DNA from: Kipferlia bialata
Taxonomy: Eukaryota; Fornicata
DNA: 21,398 bases
Direction of reading: 5' to 3'
Assembly (NCBI GenBank): GCA_003568945.1
Contig: BDIP01000260.1
Coordinates: 1-21,398 of the forward strand
Shown here: positions 8,185 through 18,623 of the stretch, piece after piece
Layout: the number at the start of each line of letters is the position of its first letter
Numbering within the stretch: position 1 is the first letter of the stretch
Notes under the pieces: model-generated
What the model saw: the letters and a program-made list of their open reading frames with translations, nothing else
Told to the model about the DNA's origin: nothing
Database searches by the model: none
Position numbers and translations under genes: made by a program

Positions 8185-9695
8185 CATCAGCACTATGCAG
8201 GTACCTCATCTCTGGGTTGAAGCCCTCAAAGTGCTGCATCAGTGTCTGCTCCTCACCCTATGGGTCAGCACTACATAGTATAAGGATACACTACACATAC
8301 TGATACTAAATAGAGTTTCTACATTCTGTAGGTATGTATCCTACTATGGAGAGAACTACATATTAGAAGGCGAGAATCAATATGTGTATATATACATACA
8401 CACACTTATATGTATATACACAAATACCTCTGAGGCACGCTGTCTCTTGGGTACATCTGCAATTATAGCAGCAAACTCTCCCACAGTTTCTGTCTCCTGT
8501 CCCTCTGCAAGTCTGCGGGTCACATCGTCGTGAAAGAGGGCGTCAAGCTCCTCTTTCAGAGCCTCCTCCTTGATACCCTCCTCACACTCGCGGAAGTTGA
8601 ATGGACTTATGGGCCTAGGTCTTGACTTGAGGCTCTGGTCTTCAGCCTAAGGGTCAGATTCTACTGCTCTCTACATATGTATATATATATATATGTTTGG
8701 TGAGACATATTAGAAGGCGAGAGTTCATATATACTATACATATGATATATATATATATATATATACATACCTCAGAGGCACCCTCTCCCTTTGGGTCACT
8801 GCACTCTACAGAGATGGACACAGATGCTGCCAGAGTATCAGTCTCCTGTCCCTCTGCAAGTCTGCGGGTCACATCATCGTGAAAGAGGGCGTCCAGCTCC
8901 TCTTTCAGAGCCTCCTCGTTGAGACCCTCCTCACAGTGGCGGAAGTTGAATGGACTTATGCACCGAGATCTTGACACAAGACTGCCCTCCTCAGTAACAA
9001 GTTGTTACTAACAACCTCCACAACCGCACTCTGAGTGGGAAGGCCATCAAGAGAGAGGCCACACCATCTGGTGTCGTCCTCGAGGAGGGCCTCAACCTTC
9101 TCAATGATTCTCAATGAAACTATCGTTGAAGATACCAGCAAGGACATCGGCAGCAGTGGAGGGGGAGGATAGGATAAGAGCCTTCTCACTGGTAGGCTCA
9201 GTGCATGTCCCGGTGGCAGTCTCTGGCGAGGGGGGGACGGTTACACCAGTGACATCAGCGATACCAGTTGCATTTGGGCCAATGTTGGGAATGAACCTCT
9301 TAAGTGCCCTGGCCCTCTTGACCTCGGCCTCGTAACGGGCTAGGTGCTCTCTGGCCACAGAGTTGGTGACACGGATGTGGTGCTTTCTACACTCTCTGGT
9401 GGGTTAGATAGATACATTTAATTATATATCAAGTATTAGAATGAACGCAATATATATGCCGTATCTTATACTGTTTCTCACTGGAGGAGACTACAGATAT
9501 CACACATACGCAGCCAAGTATATATACATACTCATGGAAGTATTACTATGTGAGTATACCATACATAGACCATATAGTAAAGTTGTTAAAGTAGGAGAGT
9601 GCATACTATCAATAATGTGCACAGTACCTGGTGTGTGCCACCAGCTCAGTGGTAGGGATCATTTCACTGCAGAACATGCACTGGATAAGTTCCAT
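5721..9695 (-). CDS. Gene 2: C2HC zinc-finger and coiled-coil protein, 13 exons, frame disturbed in exon 2
   Basis: Exons: 9628-9695, 8771-9395, 8428-8646, 8205-8257, 8041-8090, 7762-7820, 7368-7412, 7195-7269, 6763-7137, 6476-6558, 6305-6362, 6153-6219, 5721-5779 (TAG stop). About 603 residues once two short insertions in exon 2 are discounted. The N-terminus has C6-x2-C9-x11-H21-x3-C25, a C2HC finger split by intron 1, followed by a basic helix (EAEVKRARALKRF). Exons 2 and 3 carry two copies of a module with SPFNFR and EELDALFHDDVTRRLAEGQE. The rest is helical and charged, coiled-coil-like (SERLKALTERVKAM, LAKLAPLQKEALQWLEEYK), and ends in a hydrophobic tail with FPPVAAVLGVVPV. I recognise no named family beyond the finger. 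The frame is broken by a 10-bp tandem duplication (9098-9117) and a 14-bp insertion (8996-9009); their sum of 24 restores it. This could be a real lesion, an allele or a sequence error. Confidence 0.7.
6660..6684 (-). repeat. Donor-side copy of gene 2 exon 9
   Basis: LQWLEEYK plus donor is repeated as LQWLEDYK followed by GTTAGG, downstream of the true exon 6763-7137. One base differs in 24. Confidence 0.85.
7571..7693 (-). repeat. Two donor-side copies of gene 2 exon 6
   Basis: 7675-7693 and 7571-7601 resemble the end of exon 6 (TALQEK plus GTAGTG) with substantial change. They are flanked by GA runs on the transcript strand. Confidence 0.6.
8161..8184. repeat. (TA)12 microsatellite in gene 2 intron 4
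   Basis: A pure TA run of 24 bases between exons 4 and 5. Confidence 0.95.
8358..8993 (-). repeat. Tandem exon-plus-intron duplication in gene 2 (exon 3 and second part of exon 2)
   Basis: Two units of about 345 bp. The exon parts (8428-8646 and 8771 to about 8993) share a nearly identical 40-residue core containing SPFNFR and EELDALFHDDVTRRLAEGQE. The following introns share ACATATTAGAAGGCGAGA at 8358-8375 and 8705-8722. Both units end in phase 0 at a GAG/GTAT donor. Only the downstream unit has its own acceptor (CTGACCCTTAG), so the intron between them appears to have been created by the duplication. Confidence 0.9.
9098..9117. repeat. 10-bp tandem duplication breaking the gene 2 frame
   Basis: TTCTCAATGA occurs twice in direct succession. 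Removing one copy would let the DSFIE frame continue into KVEALLEDD; with both, the upstream frame ends in a TGA within six bases. Confidence 0.9.
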
Positions 9696-9712
9696 ATTGA
9701 TGCAGGCTCAGC

Positions 9713-9760
9713 TTAGTGTGTCAAGAGAGAGTGAGTGAGGCCCAGCCCAAGCTCGGCCAT
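9713..9760 (-). other. Short upstream open frame ahead of gene 2
   Basis: ATG at 9760 reads MAELGLGLTHSLLTH then TAA, ending 18 bases before the ATG chosen for gene 2. It could be a regulatory upstream frame or untranscribed. The downstream ATG is preferred because it leads directly into the zinc finger. Confidence 0.3.
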
Positions 9761-9764
9761 ATCT

Positions 9765-9796
9765 TCCGATTCGGAGATTTTTGGCAATAAGGGTTT
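9765..9796. promoter_or_regulatory. Candidate promoter element of gene 2
   Basis: TCCGATTCGGA (5-bp arms around one base) begins 70 bases upstream of the gene 2 ATG, followed by TTTTTGGCA and AATAAGGGTTT. Gene 3 has a related inverted repeat at a similar distance, and TGCCAAAAA plus the AACCCTTA word recur upstream of gene 1. Confidence 0.35.
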
Positions 9797-10065
9797 CTTA
9801 CAGAGTACACTAAACTAATGAAATGACTTGATTCTATGACTCATAGAGTCTATTAGGCGTGTGTAGATGACTCACTGAGGAGGGACACACTTGAAGTACT
9901 ATACTTCACAAACACAGAATGTCTATTGACCACATCTACTTAACAGAGTAGAGAGGGGAAAGAGGGAAAGGGCAGACATCCCTATAGTGCAGTAAAGTAA
10001 GTAATAGAAGAAATAAATAGACATCACCCAGAGAGAGAGAGTGGCGGAGAGAGAGACTACTCCCA

Positions 10066-13000
10066 TCAGTCCCACGAGAGCTGCTCTCCGCTGACACTGT
10101 CGAAGGTATGTCTCTCCTCCCACCTGGCCACCTCGAGCAGTGAGTGCTTGATACCATGCCAATAGTACCAGTCCGACTCCATCTCATGCCCGTACTTACA
10201 ACGGCCAATCCCTGGCTCCCCTGCATACCCACTTCCAACGCAACGCCTCTCTCCCCCACCTCCTCCTACGGGCAGTGTAGGAGTATCTACATCAGTTAGA
10301 TCCTCTAGTGCGTCAGTGAGAATACTGGAGCCCTGTGTCTGTGCGACTAGAGTGGGGCTCCCTGAGAATAGTTCCTCTACCAGCTGTGTATTGCGGTTGA
10401 GGATGTTCTGTGGAACAGAGGCCAGCTTACGTAGGTCACGTAAGGGAGTCACTCTCTCTACAACAGGGCCTCCGAAGTGGTCTCTTGGTTCCTGCTCCTC
10501 CTCCTCCATGTGCTCCTCGTATCGCTGCATGTACAGACAGCCAGAGATAGCATGGGGTCAAAAGGACTGAAATATCAATGATGTCAATGATGTCAATGAT
10601 TCCGTGATATATATTAATATATGTCTGTATTCTACCTCATAGTGTGTCTGTCCAGTGAGTACCAGACCCTCAACAGCACATATAATCATTACTTATGTGT
10701 AGGTGTGTATATATACACACGTGTTACCTCTGACAGGGCCTGTCCAGTGAGTACCAGACCCTCAGCTGTCTCTATGTGAGTTGTCAGGTACTCCTGCTGT
10801 TAGACAGTTTTACAGGAGTTGCAGGATCCCTTTCAAGTGACAGTAACACTACACAAGTCTTGAAATGTAACCCTACCTCCATTGTCATTCCAGGAGATAA
10901 ATACTAGAAGGTATGTTGTGTACATATGATTCTAAGACTCACCTCCAGTGCCACTCTGGGTGGTGCGTGTATCGGCCAGCAGAGGATGTTGTGGATGTAG
11001 CTCATGGCAGCGGACCACCTATATTAAGTCTAGTAAATAGGACACTATTTCTTATCACTCCCTACATATATATGTGAATGTATACAATACTTGTACTTAT
11101 GGCATGTTGTGCATGTAGCTCATGGCAGCACACCACCTGTGTTTAGGTTGTACTCAGAATTGGAATAATATATTATATATATTGTACTACTGTAATGTGT
11201 GTCTCTCTCAGTGATGTTGTGCATGTAGCTCATGGCAGCACACCACCTATACTAAGTCGAGTAAATAGGACAGTGTCACTCCCAACATATATATGTATGT
11301 ATGTATAGAACTACTTGTATTGAGGGCTTGCTGTGGATACATATAGCTCATGGCAGCACACCACCTGTGTTTAGGTAGTACTAGGAATTGGAATGATATA
11401 TATTGTACTACTGTTATGTGTGTCTCTCTCAGTGATTATAGTGCCTACTATCACCAAGACTAGTGTCGTAGCACACTCACTGTTGTAACTCTCTCGTATA
11501 CTTATGTGTATGTATCACTAGTAAGTTCTCTTCCTAACACATGGTATGTGTCCCATACCTACTCGCCATCCTGTAGAGCGTGTTGCTACTGGCCTGGTCC
11601 TGGGATCAGTGTATCTCCAGTATATGCATCATATAGCAGTATTCATATATATACGGGCTGTTTAAGATAATACATGCTTTCGATACCTCAGGTGTCAAGC
11701 TAGCAGCATAGCTGACGAGTCCCTCATTGATGCCGTGTCTGATGCACAGGTCAAGGGCAGGGTTGGCCTTGCTCTCATCCCACACCCCGTCTGATATGAG
11801 GATGGCAGCTATATATATATATATATATAGATACATATACGTATGTATGCGTTACAATATACCTGACACTGAGTCACTCAGGATAGCAGGCAGGACCCGT
11901 CTCATAGTCAGGAGGGAGTAGGCATCTTTCTGGTGGATAGTGTCACCTGGGAATGAGTGGTATGTTAATGTAGTAAATGTATAAGTGCGAATACATGTAT
12001 GGGGAGTACGTCTAAGTTTTTACACATCTCTCTGGTGTATATATGTCACATAGGTCGGAGTGCGATTCTGTACATTATTATGAACAATGAACAATAGGTA
12101 TCAGTATCAAGTCCTGATTCAGGAGGCCATTGTATCAGAGTCAGTTAATACTCGCCTGACGAGAGTAGGCTGATGACGAAGCGTAGCAGGGGTGCCTCGC
12201 TATCTGTCATGACACCATTGACAGCAGCAGTGACCTGAGGTAAGAGTACTATGTAAAACAGAACTAATTACTATACCGAGCCATATTGTAACCAGCCAGG
12301 CATCATGCACAGCCGCAGAGACCTGACATGAGTGTGTCTTCCAATGTATATGAGTCAGAAGTTATATATGAGGAGGAATTGTATTATAAATTACTATATA
12401 TATATACTACTATTATATATATACTGTTATACTATATATGTACTATTGTATATTATATATATACATTAGTGTATTTCTACCTGGTCTTGTGTGAGTTGAT
12501 GCACAGCACTCATCATGGACTCGGATAGTTCAACAGCGGGGTATATGCTGCTCTGACGCCTGTGCAGCCCATAGATGTAGGGCTGCAGCTGCTCTTGCTC
12601 TGGGTGTCAGAGGTGCTGTATGTGATAATGATACTAACTCAAAATATATCATACTGAGCTGTTTCAATAATACCTCAATGATTGTAAATATAGATACCTG
12701 TATCACTAAGACACAAGATGCATGACGGAGGGTGGGGTCCCATCTTCAGAGAGCTGTAGGCCAGACAGCGAAGGATGTCTGTGCCAGTGCGTCTGGGATT
12801 AGTAACTAATACCTGGGATACCAATACATTTGGGAGTTTCCCATTGGTAACGCCAATACAGATGCAAGACACATTAGCAAATGCCTCACAACAATGTGTA
12901 TTCATCAAAACATGACGAGTGATACCAGGTCATTGCCTGCTATATCATATAGGCAACAACAAGGTGTGGGGAGATATAGATCTCCCACATAGGTGGTACA

Positions 13001-16000
13001 TGCATAAGTGTAGAGTAAGAGTATACAGGAGTATACAAAGTGTATGTGATACCTCATCATTGCCTGCTCTCTCTCATCGATAGTACATGCATAAGTATAT
13101 AGTGAGATTATATATGAATAGACATAATACATGGATACTTCGTCATTGCCTGCTCTATCTCCCATCGATGTAGTACACGCTAAAGTATATAGTTGAGAGT
13201 ATATATGAATAGACAGGATATATGGTGTATATATATAAATGTACATATACATACCTCTTCATTGCCTGCTCTATCTCCCACACTGTCAGGTTGTCGACTG
13301 GGTCCGCGGCTCTGCCAAACCTGTTGTTACTACATACAGTCACCCACCCACATATATATATATGCGTATGTATGTGTATATAGATACCTCCCCTCTCCCC
13401 CATATGCCGTGTAGTCCAGTCTGCTCAGTGACTGCTCCAGTGCATCATAGGTATCGTAAGAGACATATTCCCTGGGGTTATAGTGTGAGTATATGTGCAC
13501 TATATGTGCACTATAGTATATCAACGTTATCAGTGGATACATAGACCCTGAAGTTAGAGCATGAGATCATACGCCCTTGAAGACGGCAACAGTGATATAC
13601 TAATGATATATATCGTAGCACTACGAGGATTTATTAATGTACACATCTGAGCTAGATAATACTTCGAATTGACTGCCTTTAGAAGTGTAATAGCCAAATG
13701 TACTACATGCTATACCTTAGACGAGGCAGGTCTTCTACCAGGTATCTTTCTGCCTCTGTATGTAGTCTCAGCTGCATCCGACAGGATCTAGGGTGGGAGG
13801 ATAGAAAAGATGAACTCTAGGAATGTATATATATGTACTATTCTCCAACCTGTGCTTCGTGATGCTATTCAGTATAGAGGCAACACCTGACGCCACAGGG
13901 TCTTCCTCACTCTCCCCCTGAACCCCGTATATAAAGTGTAATCTCGCTCTGAGAGACTCTCTCCTCAGGCATAGACGCGTGTCCCTCCTCTGGTTCTCCC
14001 TCTCTCTCCCTTTGTCTATCTTCGTCTCTGTCGATCTCTCCCACTGTACTGGTTGCACACATCCACCTGCATGTCGGACAGCCACACACATAAATTACAT
14101 GGATATAGAAACAGGTCTATACATATTACACAGTCACATTAATGAATGAATAATTATATCACTGTCAAGCATCCATACCTGTTAACCAACCCCCCCTCCA
14201 CCATGGCCTGGGTACATGCCATACTAGGGGTACCCTCTACGGAGAGCAGGGCAGGCTGAGGCACACTCCCTCTGCGGTATATGGTCTCTGGCTTGTAACA
14301 CCAGAGTGGCACAGGAGGGGAGCAGGCGATATCAGTCCTGACCACTGCACCAGCAAGCCTCAGCACCAACTCTACAGTGGAGATTGGTGTATTGGCATCA
14401 TCTGCCACTGTCTGGACCAGTGTGTGCAGAGCACATGCAACCTCATCAGAGAGACACATGGTGTAGGGAGAGGCAGGGTCATCTATCAGCTCGAGCAGGT
14501 CTCCTAATATAGAGGGGTCAGTAACAGCTGCTGTAACAACACTGCTTAGGTACCCCGCCCAAGCTGATATAACGTCTGATGACAGAGCAGCCACATCAGC
14601 CTCTCTCTCCCTCTTCCTCCTACTCCCTGCTCTAATCTGTAGCATCATTGGATCAGACACTGATGGCTTATCTGGGAGGGGAACAGTAACAGCATCAGGT
14701 AGGGTAGCACCGACACGCTGTGCTAGAGACACCACCTTCCCCACACCTAGTGCATATAGTACAGAAGTGGGCCACTCCCTGTTAGTCCCAAGGGCGTTGA
14801 ACATCAGGCAGAGTAGCGTGGCCTCTTGATAGCCAGGGGGGTTCTGTGTGGAGATACACTCTCCTAGTCTCTGTACCAGCCCACTCCCCCACACAGCCTC
14901 CGCTGCCTCGGAAGTATCAAGAGCTGCTCTTGATATATCTCTTGATTCAAGAGCAGTAGAGGATGATGGTACCTCACTTCTCTTTGGTGGTTGCAGGATA
15001 GTGGCAAGGCACTTGAGAGCTCCGTCAGGGATTTCAGGATGCCTGTTGCAACATGCAATACGAGAGACACATCCGGCTATCCCAGCACACTCCACACTAG
15101 AGAGAGTGTAGGGCACGTACGTCCTCTCCCATGATGGACGCTTTGGGGGATGTACCCCGTGGCCAGAGTCCTTTAGCCAGTGTGACGTGACCTGGAGTAA
15201 ACAGGTTGTTGATGTTAGACCATCCCAAAATAGACATCGTATTACCAATGTAACACTAACGTATGCTGTATCATTGTAGTCATCAGATTCTCTGTTATAG
15301 TGACTATTACGATTGGTACTGAATCAAACTGCACACAACGTAAACTGGATATCCCAGTGTTGGTCATTATAAATATATAATATATATATATATATATAGT
15401 ATATATTATTATTATATATATAATTAATGGAGTGAGAGTCCTAACCTTGAGAGCGTTGGTGATGAGTCTTGGGTAGGTGTCACTATTGACAAAGAAGTCA
15501 GTCAACCACGGCCTCTCTGCATCTCTCTCCAGTATCTGGTAGACAGGTATCAGACACCGGAGGAGCTGCATCCTCAGCCTATCAAGTGCTCCGTGTCTCC
15601 CTTCCAGCAGTCTATCCTGATGGGCGTCCCAAAGACGGGTCCTCTCTTCATACGGTATGGTACGTGGAAGCATCATCTCATTCTGGCCCTCATTGCTGCT
15701 CTGCCATGAACTAGCTAGGTGCCCCTGCCACATGACGAACAGGTCACAGGACCCTACGATATCCAGGGTGGCTATGCATATCATCTGAGAGTGAATATAT
15801 TGATTTGTATATGAGAGGAATATCTATGCACTCCAGGGTGGTTATAAATACTACCTGTGTGAGAGTGGTTTTGATACAATGATGCTGACTATGTGAGAGA
15901 GTCGAGTAGTAATATTTAGTACATCCTGAATCGTTCAGGTACTATTCCGACACATACTATACTCAATGAAGGTAAATATACGAGAGAGTGGGGTTGGATA

Positions 16001-17010
16001 TATATAGACGATATACTATTCACAGTGTGAATTCACACACACACATATATTCATACTGAGTCAGTAACTGACCTGTGAGAGATTGAGTCTCTCTCCATTA
16101 TGGTGGAGAGGGTCACGCCAGGCTGCAGTGCAACACATGTCTTGCCCAGCATCACTCTCTAGTGTACCCAGGCACAGGCTCCCTAGCTGCGGTAGCACAT
16201 CACTGTCGACTAGAAGCTCAATGGCTCGTCTGCCCTTTGGTGAGTAGAACATGTAGTGCTACTTATATCGTTTATACTAATTATATATACATATTGAAAA
16301 AAAATACAATATGTCTGCCCTTTGGTGAGTAGGTTGTATTGCCATAGTGACCACATTGTTGTATATTGTGAGGAGGTAAGGAAACACAATGGTAGTGTGA
16401 ATTCCCCCCCCCTATCAATGAGAACTGCGTCATGGAATAGTATGTGCACAAGTCGTGATACTCATTGTATAGTACTTAGTACATTATTCACATTGTATAC
16501 ACATATTCCGAGTATTGTACCCCTGTGCGCTGTAAGTGGGACCTATGTGTATGTGTGTGGATGTATATATGCATTACATGCAGGCGAGTGCACTGAATAC
16601 TTGTGCTCTGAGAGTAGTACATATGTATATATAAATGTGTGGGCATAAGCATTACCTGCAGGCGTGTGCACTGTGGAGATACCCCCCCTATGGCAGCAAC
16701 CAGGGTCTGGGCAGCTGTGTGCAGAGTGTATGCAGAACAACTACCGCTGTGCATAGTACCTAGTGTCAGTATCAGTATCATCATCTCTAAATCTACTTAG
16801 TATACTGATACCTAGTGCATAGTGTCTGGCTGCACATACTCCCTCTCTCCTCCCCCCCTCTCTCTCTTGCGCATCTGATGTACTCTCATGATCTGCCTTC
16901 TCTCTCTCTCTCTCCACCCCTCTCTCCCCGGTATCTTGCAGTGCAGTAGACATCGCTGAGAGGGCGGTTGCTAAGCTCTCTAGCTCAGGACACGGATCAC
17001 TCTCTGTCAT
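10066..17010 (-). CDS. Gene 3: large helical-solenoid-like protein, 18 exons
   Basis: Exons: 16812-17010, 16656-16759, 16073-16234, 15446-15784, 14179-15191, 13850-14066, 13716-13787, 13388-13471, 13255-13320, 12698-12792, 12481-12599, 12156-12234, 11863-11946, 11687-11808, 11559-11599, 10943-11018, 10728-10796, 10066-10524 (TGA). About 1,132 residues. All junctions are in phase except one surplus base in exon 6. Many segments look like helices of an armadillo/HEAT-type repeat: AAQTLVAAIGG, CAGIAGCVSRIACC, EVACALHTLVQTVADD, STVELVLRLAGAVV, LLRFVISLL. The fold is inferred from composition, and no family-specific motif is recognised. A basic patch (RAGSRRKRERE, near residue 480) interrupts the longest exon. 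The last exon encodes an acidic stretch, a glycine run, and a C-terminus rich in Trp, Tyr, His and Glu. The start at 17010 is the first ATG after a spacer and leads into an acidic low-complexity N-terminus. Intron 12 needs a GC donor to stay in frame. Confidence 0.78.
10636..10671 (-). repeat. Donor-side copy of gene 3 exon 17
   Basis: GLVLTGQ is repeated exactly at the DNA level downstream of the true exon (10728-10796). The last codons differ (THYE for ALSE) and a GTAGAA donor follows. Using this copy in place of the original end would also be in phase. Confidence 0.75.
11102..11376 (-). repeat. Three acceptor-side copies of gene 3 exon 16, arranged in a two-level repeat
   Basis: Copies of the exon 16 acceptor and WSAAMSYIHNI segment lie at 11102-11136, 11211-11246 and 11331-11364, upstream of the true exon 10943-11018. 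Flanks alternate: true exon and second copy are followed by ATTAAGTC/ACTAAGTC and AGTAAATAGGACA, first and third by GTGTTTAGGT and a GGAATTGGAAT-like block. So a pair of units was duplicated again as a block of about 230 bp. Confidence 0.88.
12300..12322 (-). repeat. Acceptor-side copy of gene 3 exon 12
   Basis: An AG acceptor followed by a decayed copy of the VTAAVNG codons lies upstream of the true exon at 12156-12234. Confidence 0.55.
12922..13167 (-). repeat. Three donor-side copies of gene 3 exon 9
   Basis: Copies of the exon 9 end (WEIEQAM plus GTATC-type donor) lie at 13137-13167, 13051-13080 and 12922-12950, increasingly diverged with distance from the true exon (13255-13320). The graded decay suggests successive duplication from the exon outward. 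Confidence 0.85.
15829..15842 (-). repeat. Fragment copy of gene 3 exon 4 start
   Basis: TCCAGGGTGG plus a few bases repeats part of exon 4 near its acceptor. Short and decayed. Confidence 0.4.
16314..16332 (-). repeat. Acceptor-side copy of gene 3 exon 3
   Basis: Nineteen bases spanning the acceptor and first exon bases are identical to those at the true exon 3 boundary (around 16234). The copy lies about 84 bases upstream in transcript direction. Confidence 0.75.
16573..16592 (-). repeat. Donor-side copy of gene 3 exon 2
   Basis: Repeats TGCACNCGCCTGCA and TAATGC around the exon 2 donor. The donor itself is changed from CAG/GTAATG to CAT/GTAATG. Confidence 0.65.
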
Positions 17011-17094
17011 CTCTGTCTATGAGAGCGAGAGAGCGAGAGAGCGAGAGAGTGAGTGAGAGAGAGATACGATTTGATGCCGTCAGAAGATCCAAAA

Positions 17095-17107
17095 TCGGAT
17101 TTTCCGA
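17095..17107. promoter_or_regulatory. Candidate promoter element of gene 3 (TCGGA-TTT-TCCGA)
   Basis: A 13-base inverted repeat with perfect 5-bp arms begins 85 bases upstream of the gene 3 ATG. The gene 2 upstream region has TCCGA-T-TCGGA 70 bases from its ATG. Shared words and position suggest a common regulatory site; two cases only. Confidence 0.35.
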
Positions 17108-17260
17108 CGAACGTTCAGTGACGTTTCATTGAATTATGATAGCTATGTATGTATTGGAGGTATATATAATACACATGGAGTAATATGACTCTTTGAATTG
17201 AACAACCCTACTAGATAGTAGGCCTAATGGCCAGGTTAACAAACGACTTCACACGTATAT

Positions 17261-17267
17261 ATTTACT
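17261..17267 (-). terminator. Candidate poly(A) signal of gene 4 (AGTAAAT)
   Basis: AGTAAAT on the transcript strand about 95 bases past the TGA of gene 4. It matches the AGTRAAY form reported for Giardia; none was found for gene 3. Confidence 0.3.
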
Positions 17268-17318
17268 TTCCAACTACACCACAAACAATATGATGTGACA
17301 GCATCACGTGTCACAAAC

Positions 17319-17322
<4 letters not shown>

Positions 17323-17349
<27 letters not shown>
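17323..17349. repeat. (TC)n microsatellite beside the gene 4 stop codon
   Basis: An uninterrupted TC tract of about 27 bases, GA on the transcript strand, starting 12 bases past the TGA. Confidence 0.95.
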
Positions 17350-17360
17350 GTAGACCCTTT

Positions 17361-18591
17361 TCATGGAGAGAATGCAAAGATGTCGTCATCGAAGAGGTCA
17401 GTGCTGACCTGGGGGTGAGGAGAGAGTGGCAATGTATAATACATATACTACATTTATACTATATGAACCTTATAGTATAGAGTATACCTGCTGCTGCTGC
17501 ATCCTGCGCCTCTTGCTCCTGAGTGCACTCCTGCCAGAGTGGCCGGACAGGTAGGGGTTGACACCCTGATATTAAGGGTCTAGAGAGAGAGAGAGAGAGA
17601 GAGAGTACTGTACGGATGACCGGACAGGTAGGGGTTGAATTGACACCCTGAAGATAACAACCAATTGATGCATATATACACATAAACACAACTATCACAA
17701 GAGAGACTCGTGCCTCAGACCCTGCGTCTACATATACATGCTATACCCCCACTAGTATATGTATATACATTTTCATAAATATACCTGAGACCCTGCGTCT
17801 CTCTTGTTGCCAGGTGTCCTGTGCATGGTGGGCTCTCTCTCCTCTTCTCTCTCTCTCTCTGCCTCAGCTGCTCTGGACTGACTCTTGCGGGAGGAGCGTC
17901 TGGGACGGCCTGGAGGGTTAGATACACTGACACATAGATACATATACATATACAGGTATCCTTAAATATACATATATTTAGAGGAGCGTCGGGGACGGCC
18001 TGGAGGGTTAGATACCTTGCAGATATATAGATATATATATATGTAGAGAGAGAGAGACACATATACATAGAGGAGCGTCTGGGACGGCCTAGAGGGTAAG
18101 ACATACAGCAGATATACATACATATATACATACATACATACATACATATATATATATCGGAGCGTCTCGGAGTGCCTGTGGGGTTAGATACACAGACAAA
18201 GAGATATATATGTACATATACTATGTATCCATGTACATAATTGTATATACCTCTTCCCCCAGGTGTGCGCCTTGTCACATTGGGCTGATCCTCCTCTCTC
18301 CTCCTGCCTCTGGCCTTGGGCCTAGAGGTTAGACAGAAGCAATAAGGGGGTAGAGAGAGGGAGGGAGAGAGAGACGCACACAGAGAAGGTAAACCTATTC
18401 AATTCAACATTATAGTAGACACAGTATACATATAGTGGCTGCCCCTGGCCTTGGACCTAGGGTTAGAGAGAGAGAACATATCCACATACATCCGTAAATA
18501 TACATAATGTAGCGATAGAGAGAGATAGAGAGAGAGCGTATACAATATCCGTACTTGTGTCTGACTGGCTGGTCCCCACTGAGACTGACAT

Positions 18592-18623
<32 letters not shown>

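Larger units (their letters stand above)
9696..10065. other. Spacer between gene 3 stop and gene 2 start
   Basis: 370 bases. It holds a 16-codon upstream frame (9713-9760), an inverted repeat at 9765-9775, and TTTTTGGCAATAAGGGTTT at 9778-9796. The remainder, toward gene 3, has no supported feature. Confidence 0.7.
17011..17360. other. Spacer between gene 4 stop and gene 3 start
   Basis: 350 bases without a supported exon. It holds a GA-rich tract just upstream of the gene 3 ATG, the inverted repeat at 17095-17107, an AGTAAAT word and the TC tract next to the gene 4 stop. Confidence 0.75.

Noticed and set aside
8985-9120. Mini-introns explaining the gene 2 frame breaks
   Set aside because: The only length-compatible pairs use a GTCCTT donor or an acceptor without a branch word. 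Tandem insertion accounts for both breaks exactly.
9936-10570. Alternative frames over the last exon of gene 3, for example the plus-strand frame at 10316-10570
   Set aside because: They overlap a 153-codon exon whose frame joins in phase with exon 17. These are shadow frames.
13914-14066. 28-base mini-intron (GTCTAT...CTCAG) to fix the gene 3 exon 6 frame
   Set aside because: Poor donor and no branch word. A one-base difference at a homopolymer explains the frame more simply.
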